Of a DNA stretch of 64,000 nucleotides, positions 34,292 to 42,467 are shown in pieces (position 1 is the stretch's first letter; every line of letters begins with the position of its first letter). Both the position numbers and the translations under genes were made by a program. Source of the stretch: VRUE01 sp036406595 (lineage in GTDB: Bacteria; Actinomycetota; Thermoleophilia; Solirubrobacterales; 70-9); contig DASXAR010000074.1 in the NCBI GenBank assembly GCA_036406595.1, positions 1 to 64,000 of the forward strand, read 5' to 3'. Under the pieces are notes generated by a model, which ran no database searches, was not told where the DNA came from, and saw only the letters and a list, made by a program, of their open reading frames with translations.

Positions 34292-35041
34292 TCAGAACTC
34301 GCCGTGACGGCCCTCGCCGGCGGCGAATCGGGCGGCGCCGCGGACGGCGACGTCGAGCACCTCCCTGCCCAGACGGTGCTCCAGGGCGATCCCCTCGGAG
34401 AGCGGCAGCCCGAGGCCCTCGATCGCGGCTCGGCGATCGGCGAGCATCGTCTCCTGGGGGAAGGAGGCGATCGCCTCGGCCAGCTCGAGGGCCCGGTCGA
34501 GATGGCCGCCGGGCTCGATGACCTCGTTGACAAGGCCGATCCGGAGGGCCTCCTCTGCGGGGACAGGCCGCCCGGTGAGGATCAGCTCGAGGGCTCGACC
34601 GAGGCCGATCACGCGGGGCAGTCGCTGGGTTCCCCCATCGACCAGGGGCACCCCCCAGCGGCGCTCGAAGAGGCCGAAAGTCGATTGCGGGGTCGCGATC
34701 CGGATGTCGCACCAGAGCGCCAGCTCCACTCCGCCGGCCAGGCACCAGCCATCGACCGCCGCGATCGCCGGCTTGGCGGGAGTGAGGCGCGTCGGCCCCA
34801 TCGGCCCGTCCGGGTGATCGACTTCGAGGTCGAGGGCCTTGAGGTCGGCCCCGGCGCAGAAGGCCTCTCCCCCGGCGCCGGTGAGGACCAGTACCCGGGC
34901 CTCCTCGTCGGCCTCGAACTCGCGCAGGCCTTCGCGAAAGAGCTCCGCCGTCGCCCGGTCGACCGCGTTTCGCCTCTCGGCCCTGTCGATGGTCAGGACC
35001 GAGGCGGCCCCGACCCGCTCGTAGCGAAGCTCGCCGGGCAC
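34292..35041 (-). CDS. enoyl-CoA hydratase/isomerase family protein
   Basis: The 249-residue crotonase-fold protein has LTGAGGEAFCAGADLKAL (oxyanion hole), AAVDGWCLAGGVELALWCDIRIA and FGLFERRWGVPLVDGGTQRLPRVIG. Of the two catalytic acids in classical hydratases, the second region reads WGVPLVDGGTQRLP: a Glu at the first site is replaced by Val-Asp, so the exact reaction (hydratase, isomerase or other) is uncertain. It belongs to acyl-CoA metabolism, with no neighbouring fatty-acid genes. Confidence 0.88.
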   Translation of the reverse strand: MPGELRYERVGAASVLTIDRAERRNAVDRATAELFREGLREFEADEEARVLVLTGAGGEAFCAGADLKALDLEVDHPDGPMGPTRLTPAKPAIAAVDGWCLAGGVELALWCDIRIATPQSTFGLFERRWGVPLVDGGTQRLPRVIGLGRALELILTGRPVPAEEALRIGLVNEVIEPGGHLDRALELAEAIASFPQETMLADRRAAIEGLGLPLSEGIALEHRLGREVLDVAVRGAARFAAGEGRHGEF

Positions 35042-35437
35042 CGGCGCATCGTATAGCGAGAGCGGGAGCGGGCGGGCTAGTCGCGGCGTCTTCCGGGGCT
35101 CGCCGTCGACACCCTGCTCCCGGGTGCGCCCCGGCGCGCAGCGGCCAAAGCGGCAGGCACTCTATGGCCGCGCTGAAAGCTAGAGCGGGTGTCGGACGAC
35201 CCATCCGCCGCGACCACGAAAAAGCGACCGGGGGAGGCGCTCGCAGCCTGCCTCGCACGTAGCCTTCGCGCGTAGAAGCTCCTTGCGCCACCTTCGAGAT
35301 GGTGTCCCGCTGGCTTCTGCGGGGCCTCTCTCTCCCAGTCGCAAAGCGAACCTAGCGCGCCCGGAATGAAATTGCCAGTGCTCTGGCACCGGTATCCCGC
35401 AAACTCCGGCGAAATGCTGCACAGCTACGCTGCGCGG
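35042..35437. other. 396-bp intergenic region upstream of metF and the enoyl-CoA hydratase
   Basis: This is the longest non-coding stretch in the window. It contains an exact inverted repeat at 35373-35388 and a TACGCT -10-like element at 35426-35431, seven bases before the chosen metF start. I found no open frame with family features, and no SAM, SAH or cobalamin riboswitch core. Short GC stems such as GAGGC/GCCTC near 35234-35254 occur, as expected by composition. Confidence 0.6.
35373..35388. promoter_or_regulatory. 16-bp inverted repeat upstream of metF
   Basis: TGCCAG-TGCT-CTGGCA has perfect 6-bp arms and lies ~50 bp before the metF start, a usual position for a repressor operator or a leader hairpin. 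The regulator is unknown. Confidence 0.4.
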
Positions 35438-36370
35438 ATGCGGATCGACGCCATCCTCGCCAGCCGGAGGCCGGTCTTCTCGGTCGAGTTCTTCCCTCCC
35501 AAGACGGAGGAGGCGACCGAGCAGCTCTTCTCGACGGCCCGCTCGCTGCGCGAGCTCGAGCCCGACTTCGTCTCTGTCACCTATGGCGCCGGAGGGTCCA
35601 CCCGCGAGGGGACGGTCGAGATCACCAGGGCGCTCGGGGAGGAGCACGGCTTCGAGACGATGGCGCACCTGAGCTGCGTCGGCGAGACCGCCGAGGGCCT
35701 CTCGGCGACCCTCGACCGGATCGAGGCCGCCGGGATCGAGAACGTGTTCGCGCTGCGCGGCGACCCGCCGCGCGGGCAGGCGGACTTCGTGCAGCCGCCG
35801 GGCGGGCTGGGCAGCGCCGCCGAGCTCGCCGCCTTCATCTCCGCCGAGCGTGACCTCGCGATCGGCGGCGCCTGCTTCCCGGAGGTGCACCCGGAGGCCC
35901 CGGACCTGAAGACGGACCTCGACTACCTGAAGACCAAGGTCGAGGCCGGCGCCTCCTTCCTGATCACCCAGCTCTTCTTCGACAACCAGGTCTACTTCGA
36001 CTTCGTCGAGGCGGCCCGCGCGAAGGGCATCGACGTCCCGATCCTGGCGGGAGTGATCCCGGTCGCCAGCTTCGCGCAGACGAAGCGCATCTGCGACCTC
36101 TGCGACGCCTCGATCCCGCCGTCGCTCGAGCAGGCCTTCCTGGCGGCCGGTGATGAGCGAGCACAGTTCGAGCTGGGCGTCGCCTACGCGGCGCAGCAGT
36201 GCTCCGAGCTGCTGATCGCGGGCGCTCCGGGAATCCACTTCTATGCCCTCAACCGGGCGCCGGCGACGAGGGCCGTGCTCGGGGCCCTGCGCGCCGCCCG
36301 CCCCTGGGAGCGGGGCGGGGCGCGGTCGGCAACGCCGCCGACCTTCGGCGCCGTGGCAAAGACCGACTAG
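35438..36370 (+). CDS. metF: 5,10-methylenetetrahydrofolate reductase
   Basis: The 310-residue TIM-barrel flavoprotein has VFSVEFFPPKTEEATEQLF (first strand with catalytic Glu), DFVSVTYGAGGSTREGT, NVFALRGDPPRG and TQLFFDNQVYFDFVE, and GIHFYALNRAPATRAVL at the end. It reduces methylene-THF to methyl-THF for methionine synthesis. ATG at 35438 gives the normal N-terminus; in-frame ATGs 24 and 72 bases upstream add non-conserved residues. A TACGCT element 7 nt before it raises a leaderless start. The hydrolase gene follows after 24 bp. Confidence 0.93.
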   Translation: MRIDAILASRRPVFSVEFFPPKTEEATEQLFSTARSLRELEPDFVSVTYGAGGSTREGTVEITRALGEEHGFETMAHLSCVGETAEGLSATLDRIEAAGIENVFALRGDPPRGQADFVQPPGGLGSAAELAAFISAERDLAIGGACFPEVHPEAPDLKTDLDYLKTKVEAGASFLITQLFFDNQVYFDFVEAARAKGIDVPILAGVIPVASFAQTKRICDLCDASIPPSLEQAFLAAGDERAQFELGVAYAAQQCSELLIAGAPGIHFYALNRAPATRAVLGALRAARPWERGGARSATPPTFGAVAKTD

Positions 36371-36394
36371 TCGGTTCATCTACACTGCCCCGCC

Positions 36395-37249
36395 GTGGGA
36401 AGCCTGCGCTATCAGGGCTACACGATCCGCTACGACGATTACGGAGAGGGGAGCCGCGCGCTCGTCCTCGTCCACGGGCTGCTGCTCAACCGCCACATGT
36501 TCGACCGGATCGCGCCGGCGCTGGCCGAGCGCGGCAACCGGGTCGTCTGCATCGACCTGCTCGGCCACGGGGACTCCGATCAGCCCGACGACCTGCGGCT
36601 CTACTCGATGCCGCTCTTCGGTAGGCAGGTGACCGCCGTCCTAAACCACCTCGAGCTGGACACCGCCGTGGTCGGGGGCACCTCGCTCGGCGCCAACGTC
36701 GCCCTCGATCTGGCGGTCCGCGACCCCGACCGGGTCGAGGGGTTGTTCATGGAGATGCCGGTCCTCGACAACGCGCTTGCGGCCGTCGCCGCCTTCTTCT
36801 CGCCGATCCTGCTCGGGCTTCGCGCCGGGCGCCCGGCCTTTGAGCTCGGCTCGCGGGTGGCGCGGCTGATTCCCCGCACCCACAACCTGATCGATCTCGG
36901 CATCGACGTCGCCCGGCGCCGCCCGGGCCCGTCGGTCGCGGTGCTCGAGGGCCTGCTGCTGGGCCCGACCGCGCCGCACCGGGAGGAGCGAATCGGGATC
37001 AGCAAGCCCGCCCTGATCGTCGGCCACCAGCGCGACCCGCTTCATCCCTTCAGCGACTCGGGCATGCTCGCCGAGGAGCTGACCGGAGCGCAGCTGGTCG
37101 AAGCCGGCTCGCTCTTGGAGTGGCGGCTCAAACCGAAGCGGCTGACCGCCGAGCTGGCCCGCTTCGTCGACGAGGTGTGGGAAGGTGCCGGCAACGGCGC
37201 CGGCGTCCCCGACGAAAGAGGCGGCCCCAGGGTCGCCATGGGAGGCTAG
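36395..37249 (+). CDS. alpha/beta hydrolase
   Basis: The 284-residue alpha/beta hydrolase has RALVLVHGLLLNRHMFD, RVVCIDLLGHGDSDQP and the nucleophile elbow GGTSLGANVALDLA (Ser in GTSLG). The late acid region ALIVGHQRDPLHP is present, but the final catalytic His is not obvious: the C-terminal SLLEWRLKPKRL segment lacks the usual GH. The substrate is unknown. It starts at a GTG 24 bp after metF and is 6 bp before the DUF3105 gene, so the three may share a transcript. Confidence 0.85.
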   Translation: MGSLRYQGYTIRYDDYGEGSRALVLVHGLLLNRHMFDRIAPALAERGNRVVCIDLLGHGDSDQPDDLRLYSMPLFGRQVTAVLNHLELDTAVVGGTSLGANVALDLAVRDPDRVEGLFMEMPVLDNALAAVAAFFSPILLGLRAGRPAFELGSRVARLIPRTHNLIDLGIDVARRRPGPSVAVLEGLLLGPTAPHREERIGISKPALIVGHQRDPLHPFSDSGMLAEELTGAQLVEAGSLLEWRLKPKRLTAELARFVDEVWEGAGNGAGVPDERGGPRVAMGG

Positions 37250-37255
37250 GTCGAG

Positions 37256-38038
37256 GTGGCTAATCGCAGGCAGGAAGAGCGGGAGCGGCTGCGACAGGCG
37301 CGCGAAGAGCGCGAGTCGAAGCGAGCCACCGCGAACCGCAAGCGGCTGATCGCCGGCTATGCCGTCGCCGGGGCGATCGGCCTCGCCGTCATTGCCGGCG
37401 TGGTCGCCGTGATCGCCTCGTCTGGAGGCGGCGGCAGCAGCGAGGCCTCCCACATCAACCAGGCCAGCGGCTCGACCAACGGCATCCAGCCCGACGATCG
37501 CGAAGGGACCGCGCCGCAGCCGGTCAAGATTTCGGATCTGAAACAGGCCGCGAAGAAGGCCGGATGCGACCTCCGCCTGCACCTCAAGGACGAGGGGCAC
37601 ACCCACATTGCCCCGGGCACCTCGCCGCCGAACTACGAAACCGACCCCCCGACCTCGGGAAATCACGTCGAACCGCCCTTCCAGCAGGCGGACGGCGCCT
37701 ACGACGAAATGCCCGAAGAAATCGACTTCGTCCACTCGCTCGAGCACGGGCGGATGGAGATCGAGTATGCCCCGGACCTGCCGGAAAAGGACCAGCTCGA
37801 ACTGAAGGGGCTCTACGACACGATGTTCGGCGGCACGCTGCTCTTCCCCAACACGAACATGGACTACGCCGTCGCAGCGACCACCTGGACCAATTTGCTC
37901 GGCTGCAACAAGTACAGGGGCGCCATCACGCTTGACGCGATCCGCGACTTCGGCAAGGCGACCTGGGGCCGCTACGGCGGCGAGCCGGTCAACGGCTTCG
38001 GTTTGAAGGGCCCGACGCCGCTCGAACCGAAGAGCTGA
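37256..38038 (+). CDS. membrane-anchored DUF3105 protein
   Basis: The 260-residue protein has a charged Arg/Glu helical cytoplasmic head (~30 residues), one membrane helix (LIAGYAVAGAIGLAVIAGVVAVIAS), and an external DUF3105 domain with GHTHIAPGTSPPNYETDPPTSGNH and EEIDFVHSLEHGRMEIEY. The conserved His/Pro-rich motifs suggest a metal or thiol function, unproven. The external part uses GAA for Glu more than the neighbouring cytoplasmic genes do. GTG start. Confidence 0.87.
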   Translation: MANRRQEERERLRQAREERESKRATANRKRLIAGYAVAGAIGLAVIAGVVAVIASSGGGGSSEASHINQASGSTNGIQPDDREGTAPQPVKISDLKQAAKKAGCDLRLHLKDEGHTHIAPGTSPPNYETDPPTSGNHVEPPFQQADGAYDEMPEEIDFVHSLEHGRMEIEYAPDLPEKDQLELKGLYDTMFGGTLLFPNTNMDYAVAATTWTNLLGCNKYRGAITLDAIRDFGKATWGRYGGEPVNGFGLKGPTPLEPKS

Positions 38039-38042
38039 CCGC

Positions 38043-39005
38043 TCAGTCGAGGGCCCGGTAGGCGGGGAAGAACCCCCAGCCCTCGCGGCCGGCGGAGAGG
38101 CGGGCGTAGGCGGCGGCGTCGCAGACGATCTCCGAGGTATGCCAGGCCTCGCTGCGGTTGGCGAAGCCACGCTTGAACTCCTCGAGGGGATCGCCCGCGG
38201 CTATGCCGCCGCCGAGGTTCAGCGGCATGCCCCGCTCAATCGAGAGGTCGACCAATGCCTCGACCAGGTTCTTCATCGGCGAGTCCGAAAGGCGGCGGTC
38301 GGTCGTGCCGCTCAGGTAATAGTGGAGGTAGCCGTCGCTCTGGACGAGGATCGAAGCGGCGGCGACGTCGCCGCCGGAAGCGCGAACCGAGACGAGCCAT
38401 GACCGCTCCGAGGTGAGGATGCGGTCGAAGTAGGAGGCGTCGAACAGGTAGCGCTCGGCGGCGCCGGTTCGTCGCATCGTCTCCAGATAGGCCGCGTGAA
38501 AGTCGGCCCGGTCCTCGGCGGAGGATTGCGGGCCGGGCACGACATCGACCCCGTATCCGGCGCGGCGGTTGCGATTGGCCTGGTTGCGATCGCTGGGGCG
38601 GCTCTTGCGCTGCAGCTCGGGGTCGGCGATCTGGACGACGTTGCGCTCGCTCGCGCCTGCGAGGGACGGCGGGCCGAGGGCGTGACGGACGAAGGCCGAA
38701 ACGAGGCCGCTGGAGGAGAGGTCGAGCCCCGCCGGGTCGAGGGGCGCGGTGAGCGAGCCCGCCGCGCCGGGGTAGCCGTAGGGGGAGGTCGCGTCGCGGA
38801 GGTCCGAGCCGTCGATCGGCCGCACGAGGAGCGGGATCAGCAGCTCCCCCTCGCCCGACTCGATCCGCAGGGTGTGAGTGACGCCCTCCGCCGCCAGGAA
38901 GGGCGGCGAGCGGAAGAACTCCTCCCCTGCCGCCGCCTCGCCCCCATCCTCCAAGAGAACAACACTCGCGCTTCGCTCGTCTCGTGAAGGGTCAGGATTC
39001 GACAC
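38043..39005 (-). CDS. FemAB-like/GNAT (Acetyltransf_6) acyltransferase
   Basis: The 320-residue protein has FLAAEGVTHTLRIESGEGELLIPLLVRP at the start and the FemAB/BioF2-like GNAT core: NRRAGYGVDVVPGPQSSAEDRADFHAAYLETMRRTGA, ASILVQSDGYLHYYLSGT and NLGGGIAAGDPLEEFKRGFANRSEAWHT. Such enzymes add an amino acid or acyl group to cell-wall precursors or sugars in polysaccharide loci. It is the most downstream gene of the minus-strand polysaccharide run. Confidence 0.85.
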   Translation of the reverse strand: MSNPDPSRDERSASVVLLEDGGEAAAGEEFFRSPPFLAAEGVTHTLRIESGEGELLIPLLVRPIDGSDLRDATSPYGYPGAAGSLTAPLDPAGLDLSSSGLVSAFVRHALGPPSLAGASERNVVQIADPELQRKSRPSDRNQANRNRRAGYGVDVVPGPQSSAEDRADFHAAYLETMRRTGAAERYLFDASYFDRILTSERSWLVSVRASGGDVAAASILVQSDGYLHYYLSGTTDRRLSDSPMKNLVEALVDLSIERGMPLNLGGGIAAGDPLEEFKRGFANRSEAWHTSEIVCDAAAYARLSAGREGWGFFPAYRALD

Positions 39006-39013
39006 TCGCTCCC

Positions 39014-39565
39014 TCAGCGCTCGAATAGACCTTCGGCCGCAGCGTTGAACTCATCCGGCAAAACGCCCCAGACCTCGCAGTCGGCGTTCTCGCCATCGCG
39101 TCGCAGGTGACCGCGCATCGTCCCCTCGTGGCGCCAGCCGAGGCTGGTGACGACCCGCTTCGCGGCCTCGTTGTGGGCCGGGATCCGACCGTAGACCCGG
39201 TGCGCGCCGAACTCCTCGAAGGCCCTGCGGATCGTCAGCGCCTCGGCCCGGCGGCCGACGCCCCTGCCGCGCACCTCGTCTCCGATCAGCGCGCCGAGCT
39301 CCGGAGCCGTCTGGCGGAAGAGGCCATAGAGGGCCGTGAAGCCGACCGGCTCCCGATGGCCCTCGACGACGATCGCGTACTTGCGGTCCTCTCCAGAATC
39401 GTCCATCGCCCGCCGCGTCCAGGCCTCCGCGTCCTCGCGGGAGAACGCGTCGCGCTGCTCCATCAGCGTCCGGGTCGCCTCCGGGTTGTTGAACCAGCGA
39501 TGCACGGCCGCGGCGTCGCCGGGCTCGAACGCTCGAAGGGAGACGCGGGGCTGATCGTGGCCCAT
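39014..39565 (-). CDS. GNAT N-acetyltransferase (RimJ/RimL type)
   Basis: The 183-residue protein starts MGHDQPRVSLRAFEPGDAAA and shows WFNNPEATRTLMEQRDAFSREDAEAWTRRAM, ELGALIGDEVRGRGVGRRAEALTIRRAFEEFGAHRVYGRIPAHNEAAKRVVTSLGWRHEGTM. The R-G-x-G acetyl-CoA loop and NEAAKRV are typical of RimJ/L-like enzymes, and some such members acetylate amino sugars of surface glycans. The ATG at 39565 matches the family; the longer frame above is not conserved. Confidence 0.88.
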   Translation of the reverse strand: MGHDQPRVSLRAFEPGDAAAVHRWFNNPEATRTLMEQRDAFSREDAEAWTRRAMDDSGEDRKYAIVVEGHREPVGFTALYGLFRQTAPELGALIGDEVRGRGVGRRAEALTIRRAFEEFGAHRVYGRIPAHNEAAKRVVTSLGWRHEGTMRGHLRRDGENADCEVWGVLPDEFNAAAEGLFER

Positions 39566-39597
39566 CGCCGCAACCCTATGCACTCCAGCCCGGCAAC

Positions 39598-40161
39598 CTA
39601 GTCCGGGGCGAGGCCATGGCCGGTGACGAGTAGCCAGGCCGTCTTGGCGAGGATCCGGATGTCGAGGGCGGCGCCGCGCCGTTCGACGTACTCGATGTCG
39701 AGATCGATCCGCTCCTCCCACGGTATGCCGGCGCGGCCCTGCACCTGTGCCCAACCGGTCAGGCCCGGACGGACCTCGTGGCGGCGGCGCTGCCGGTCGG
39801 TGTAACCGTCGACCTGGGCGGGGATGGTCGGTCGCGGCCCGACGATCGCCATCTCGCCACGAAGGACGTTGACCAGGTTCGGGATCTCGTCGAGCGAGGT
39901 GCGCCGCAGCCACCGCCCTGCGCCGGTGACGCGGGGGTCGTCGCGGAGGACGGCCTTCCCGATCCCGACCGGGTCCGAGCCCTGCACCATCGTCCGCAGC
40001 TTCAGCAGCTCGAATTCGGCGCCGTCGAGACCGACCCGGCGCTGGCGGTAGAGGACGGGCCCGGGGCTGCCGAGCCTGATCGCGATCGCGGCGACGAGGA
40101 GGACCGGGGAGAGCAGGGCAAGCCCCACGGACGCGGCGAGGACGTCGAAGGCGCGCGGCAT
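39598..40161 (-). CDS. monotopic polyprenyl-phosphate phosphoglycosyl transferase (PglC-like)
   Basis: The 187-residue protein has one hydrophobic re-entrant N-terminal helix (AFDVLAASVGLALLSPVLLVAAIAIRLGSPGPVLYRQ), ELLKLRTM, the catalytic TSLDEIPNLVNVLRGEMAIVGPRP with Asp-Glu dyad, and RPGLTGWAQVQGRAG. It matches the minimal PglC type (about 200 residues), which lacks the large N-terminal membrane domain of WbaP/WcaJ. It starts glycan assembly by moving a phosphosugar from a UDP-sugar to undecaprenyl phosphate on the inner membrane face. It is 2 bp from the GT2 gene. Confidence 0.92.
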   Translation of the reverse strand: MPRAFDVLAASVGLALLSPVLLVAAIAIRLGSPGPVLYRQRRVGLDGAEFELLKLRTMVQGSDPVGIGKAVLRDDPRVTGAGRWLRRTSLDEIPNLVNVLRGEMAIVGPRPTIPAQVDGYTDRQRRRHEVRPGLTGWAQVQGRAGIPWEERIDLDIEYVERRGAALDIRILAKTAWLLVTGHGLAPD

Positions 40162-40163
40162 CG

Positions 40164-41327
40164 CTACCTGGTCCCCTCCGCCTTCTCCCAGGCGCCGGGG
40201 GCGCCGTGACGCAGCCGGTCCCAGAGGCCGGCGCCGATCGATGCGGTCGTCATCACGTAGTAGCGCGCGAGACGAAGCGGAAGCAGCGGCAGCCGACGGG
40301 CGAGCAGCGCGGCCGCGAGGACGGCGAGCTGGACTACGAGCGTTACGACGTAGACCCAACCCTCGCCCAGCAGCAGGAGGTTGGCGATCAGCGCGACCAC
40401 GTGCAGGAGGGGGCTGAGGTAGCGGAGCAGGCGGTGTGAGGCGATCTCGAACGCGTAGAGAGGCCGGTAGCCGCGGGGGCGGAGCATCCCTTCGCCGACG
40501 ACGATGTCCCAGATGCCGACCATCATCCGGCGCTTGCGGGCGAACTCCCCCTCGAGCGTCGGAACCATCTTCTCGGTCGCCCTCGCCGCCGGCTCGTACA
40601 GCGCCATCTGGTCGCGCTTGGAGAGCAGGAAGGGCAGCGAGAGGTCGTGGCTGCCCGAGGGCGGAAGCGGCAGGTAGGAGCTGCGCCGGACCGCGTAGAT
40701 CGCCCCGTTGCCCGCGGTCACTCCGGCCAGGCTCGACTCCATCGCCCGCACCCGCATCTCGAAGCGCCAGTAGGAGCCCTCGAGATTGTCGCCCTCGGGA
40801 TCGAGGAAACGGACCTGGCCGCAGACGTAGCCGACCGCCGGGTCGGCGAACGGCTCGACCAGTCGCCGCAGCGCGTCCGGGGACCAGGCGCTGTTCGCGT
40901 CGGAGAAGGCGAGGAGCTCGCCCGAGGCCCGCTCGGCGGCAGCGTTCTGGGCGCTGACCTTGCCCGCCCGCGGCAGGTCGAGGACCAGGTCGGCGCCGGC
41001 GGCGCGCGCCCTCTCGACCGTCGCATCGCCGGAGCCGTCGGAGGCGACGATCACCTGCAGGCGCTCTCGCGGATAGTCGAGCGCGAGCGCCTCCGCGATC
41101 TTCGCCCCGATCACCTCCTCCTCGTCATAAGCGGCAACTATGAGAGAGACAAGGGGGACGGCCGGCATAGAACCAAATTCCGCCCGCGTGCTCTGCTCCC
41201 GCGTCCGCCGCGGGCGCCGTCTCCTTGAACCCATGCTGGTCAGTACGAACAGCACGGCCGGGTACCCCAGATGCGTGTAGGCGATCAGGGCGGCGCAGAG
41301 CCAGAAGACGATCGCGACGACGATCAC
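40164..41327 (-). CDS. membrane-associated family 2 glycosyltransferase
   Basis: The 387-residue processive-type GT2 has an N-terminal membrane helix (IVVAIVFWLCAALIAYTHLGY), nucleotide-binding VSLIVAAYDEEEVI, LQVIVASDGSGDATVERA, the acidic FSDANSAW site, GVTAGNGAIYAVRR and about three C-terminal membrane helices. It extends the lipid-linked glycan. It starts at a GTG overlapping the GT4 stop (GTGA), so the two are coupled. Confidence 0.9.
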   Translation of the reverse strand: MIVVAIVFWLCAALIAYTHLGYPAVLFVLTSMGSRRRRPRRTREQSTRAEFGSMPAVPLVSLIVAAYDEEEVIGAKIAEALALDYPRERLQVIVASDGSGDATVERARAAGADLVLDLPRAGKVSAQNAAAERASGELLAFSDANSAWSPDALRRLVEPFADPAVGYVCGQVRFLDPEGDNLEGSYWRFEMRVRAMESSLAGVTAGNGAIYAVRRSSYLPLPPSGSHDLSLPFLLSKRDQMALYEPAARATEKMVPTLEGEFARKRRMMVGIWDIVVGEGMLRPRGYRPLYAFEIASHRLLRYLSPLLHVVALIANLLLLGEGWVYVVTLVVQLAVLAAALLARRLPLLPLRLARYYVMTTASIGAGLWDRLRHGAPGAWEKAEGTR

Positions 41328-42442
41328 CGGCTCGCCTCCAGCAGCTCCTCGTAGAGGTCCATGGTGCGGCGGGCCGCCTCGTCCCAGGAGTAGGGGCCCG
41401 TCGCTGCCCGGCCGGCGGCCTCGGAGAGGGCTGCCCGCGCCTCCTCGTCCGCGATCAGCTCGCCGAGCGCCGACGCCAGCACGGCCGGGTCGCCCGGCGG
41501 GACCAGCCTCGCGGCTCCCTGGCCGGCGACCTCCGGAAAGCCGCCGACGGCACTCAGGACCAGCGGCTTCGCGAAGGCGAGCCCGGTGTAGAGGACGCCG
41601 GAGTGCTCGGCGTCGAGATAGGGAAGAACGACCACGTCCGCCCGTCTGAAGATCTGCGGGATCTCCGCCTCCTCGACGAACCTGGGGACGATCCGCACCC
41701 GGCCGGCGGCGCCCTCGGCCGCCCTCCGCAGGGGCTCGACGTCCATCCTCGGCCCACCGACCACCCACAGCTCGCCGCCGTCGAGCCGCCGGAACGCCTC
41801 GAGCAGGACCTCGATCCCCTTGTACGGGCGCAGCAGGCCGAAGAAGAGGATCACCGGGCCATCGGCGCCGGCGAGCTCTTCCGGGAGCGGCGCCTCGTCC
41901 GGCAGCCGCGTGAGGTAGTCGAAGGCACCGTGGTGGATCACCCGCACCCGCTCGGGGTCGAGCCCGACCTCCTCGCGGAGGCGCGTCGCCCCATGCTCAG
42001 AGTGCGCGACCACCGCGTCCATCCGCCTCGCCAGGCGCCGGGCGGCCGCGACCCTGAGGGCACCGGGACTCGGCGGCAACACGTAGTGGGCGGTCAGCAG
42101 CCTCGGCCGGCGCGGTGGGAGCAGCAGCGAGTCGAGGGCGGGCAGGGCCAGCCATTGGTAGTGGACGACGTCGGCGGCCCGCGTCCTACGGCGCAGCCGT
42201 GCCATGTCAGGCAGATGCTCGGCAAGCTTGAAGGCGCGGCGGGCGGGAGCATCGAGGCCGCGGCGGGCGGCGCGGCGGTAGAAGAGCTCATCGACCTCGA
42301 AGCCGTCGGCTGCCGGCACCGACCCGTAGAGGAAGTGGCTCGTCAGCAGCTCCACCTCGGCGCCGCGGCGTGCCAGGGCGGCGGCCAGGGCGCGATCGTA
42401 GGGTGGGGTGAAGGCCGAGGGATCGACCAGCTGAACCGTCAT
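41324..42442 (-). CDS. family 4 glycosyltransferase
   Basis: The ~372-residue GT-B enzyme begins MTVQLVDPSAFTPPYDRALA and contains the C-terminal donor site VILFFGLLRPYKGIEVLLEAF and the EXE-like HSGVLYTGLAFAKPLVLSAVGGFPE. The donor is unknown. A second ATG 9 bases upstream (42451) and a still longer frame to 42487 exist; I prefer the downstream ATG because the divergent GT2 gene starts at once. It is in the EPS operon with the PglC-like and GT2 genes. Confidence 0.9.
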   Translation of the reverse strand: MTVQLVDPSAFTPPYDRALAAALARRGAEVELLTSHFLYGSVPAADGFEVDELFYRRAARRGLDAPARRAFKLAEHLPDMARLRRRTRAADVVHYQWLALPALDSLLLPPRRPRLLTAHYVLPPSPGALRVAAARRLARRMDAVVAHSEHGATRLREEVGLDPERVRVIHHGAFDYLTRLPDEAPLPEELAGADGPVILFFGLLRPYKGIEVLLEAFRRLDGGELWVVGGPRMDVEPLRRAAEGAAGRVRIVPRFVEEAEIPQIFRRADVVVLPYLDAEHSGVLYTGLAFAKPLVLSAVGGFPEVAGQGAARLVPPGDPAVLASALGELIADEEARAALSEAAGRAATGPYSWDEAARRTMDLYEELLEASR

Positions 42443-42467
42443 CCGGCGCATGACGCCGACGATTATC

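Noticed and set aside
35042..35437. Possible SAM, SAH or cobalamin riboswitch before metF
   Set aside because: None of the conserved core sequences of these classes can be found on either strand; only generic GC stems.
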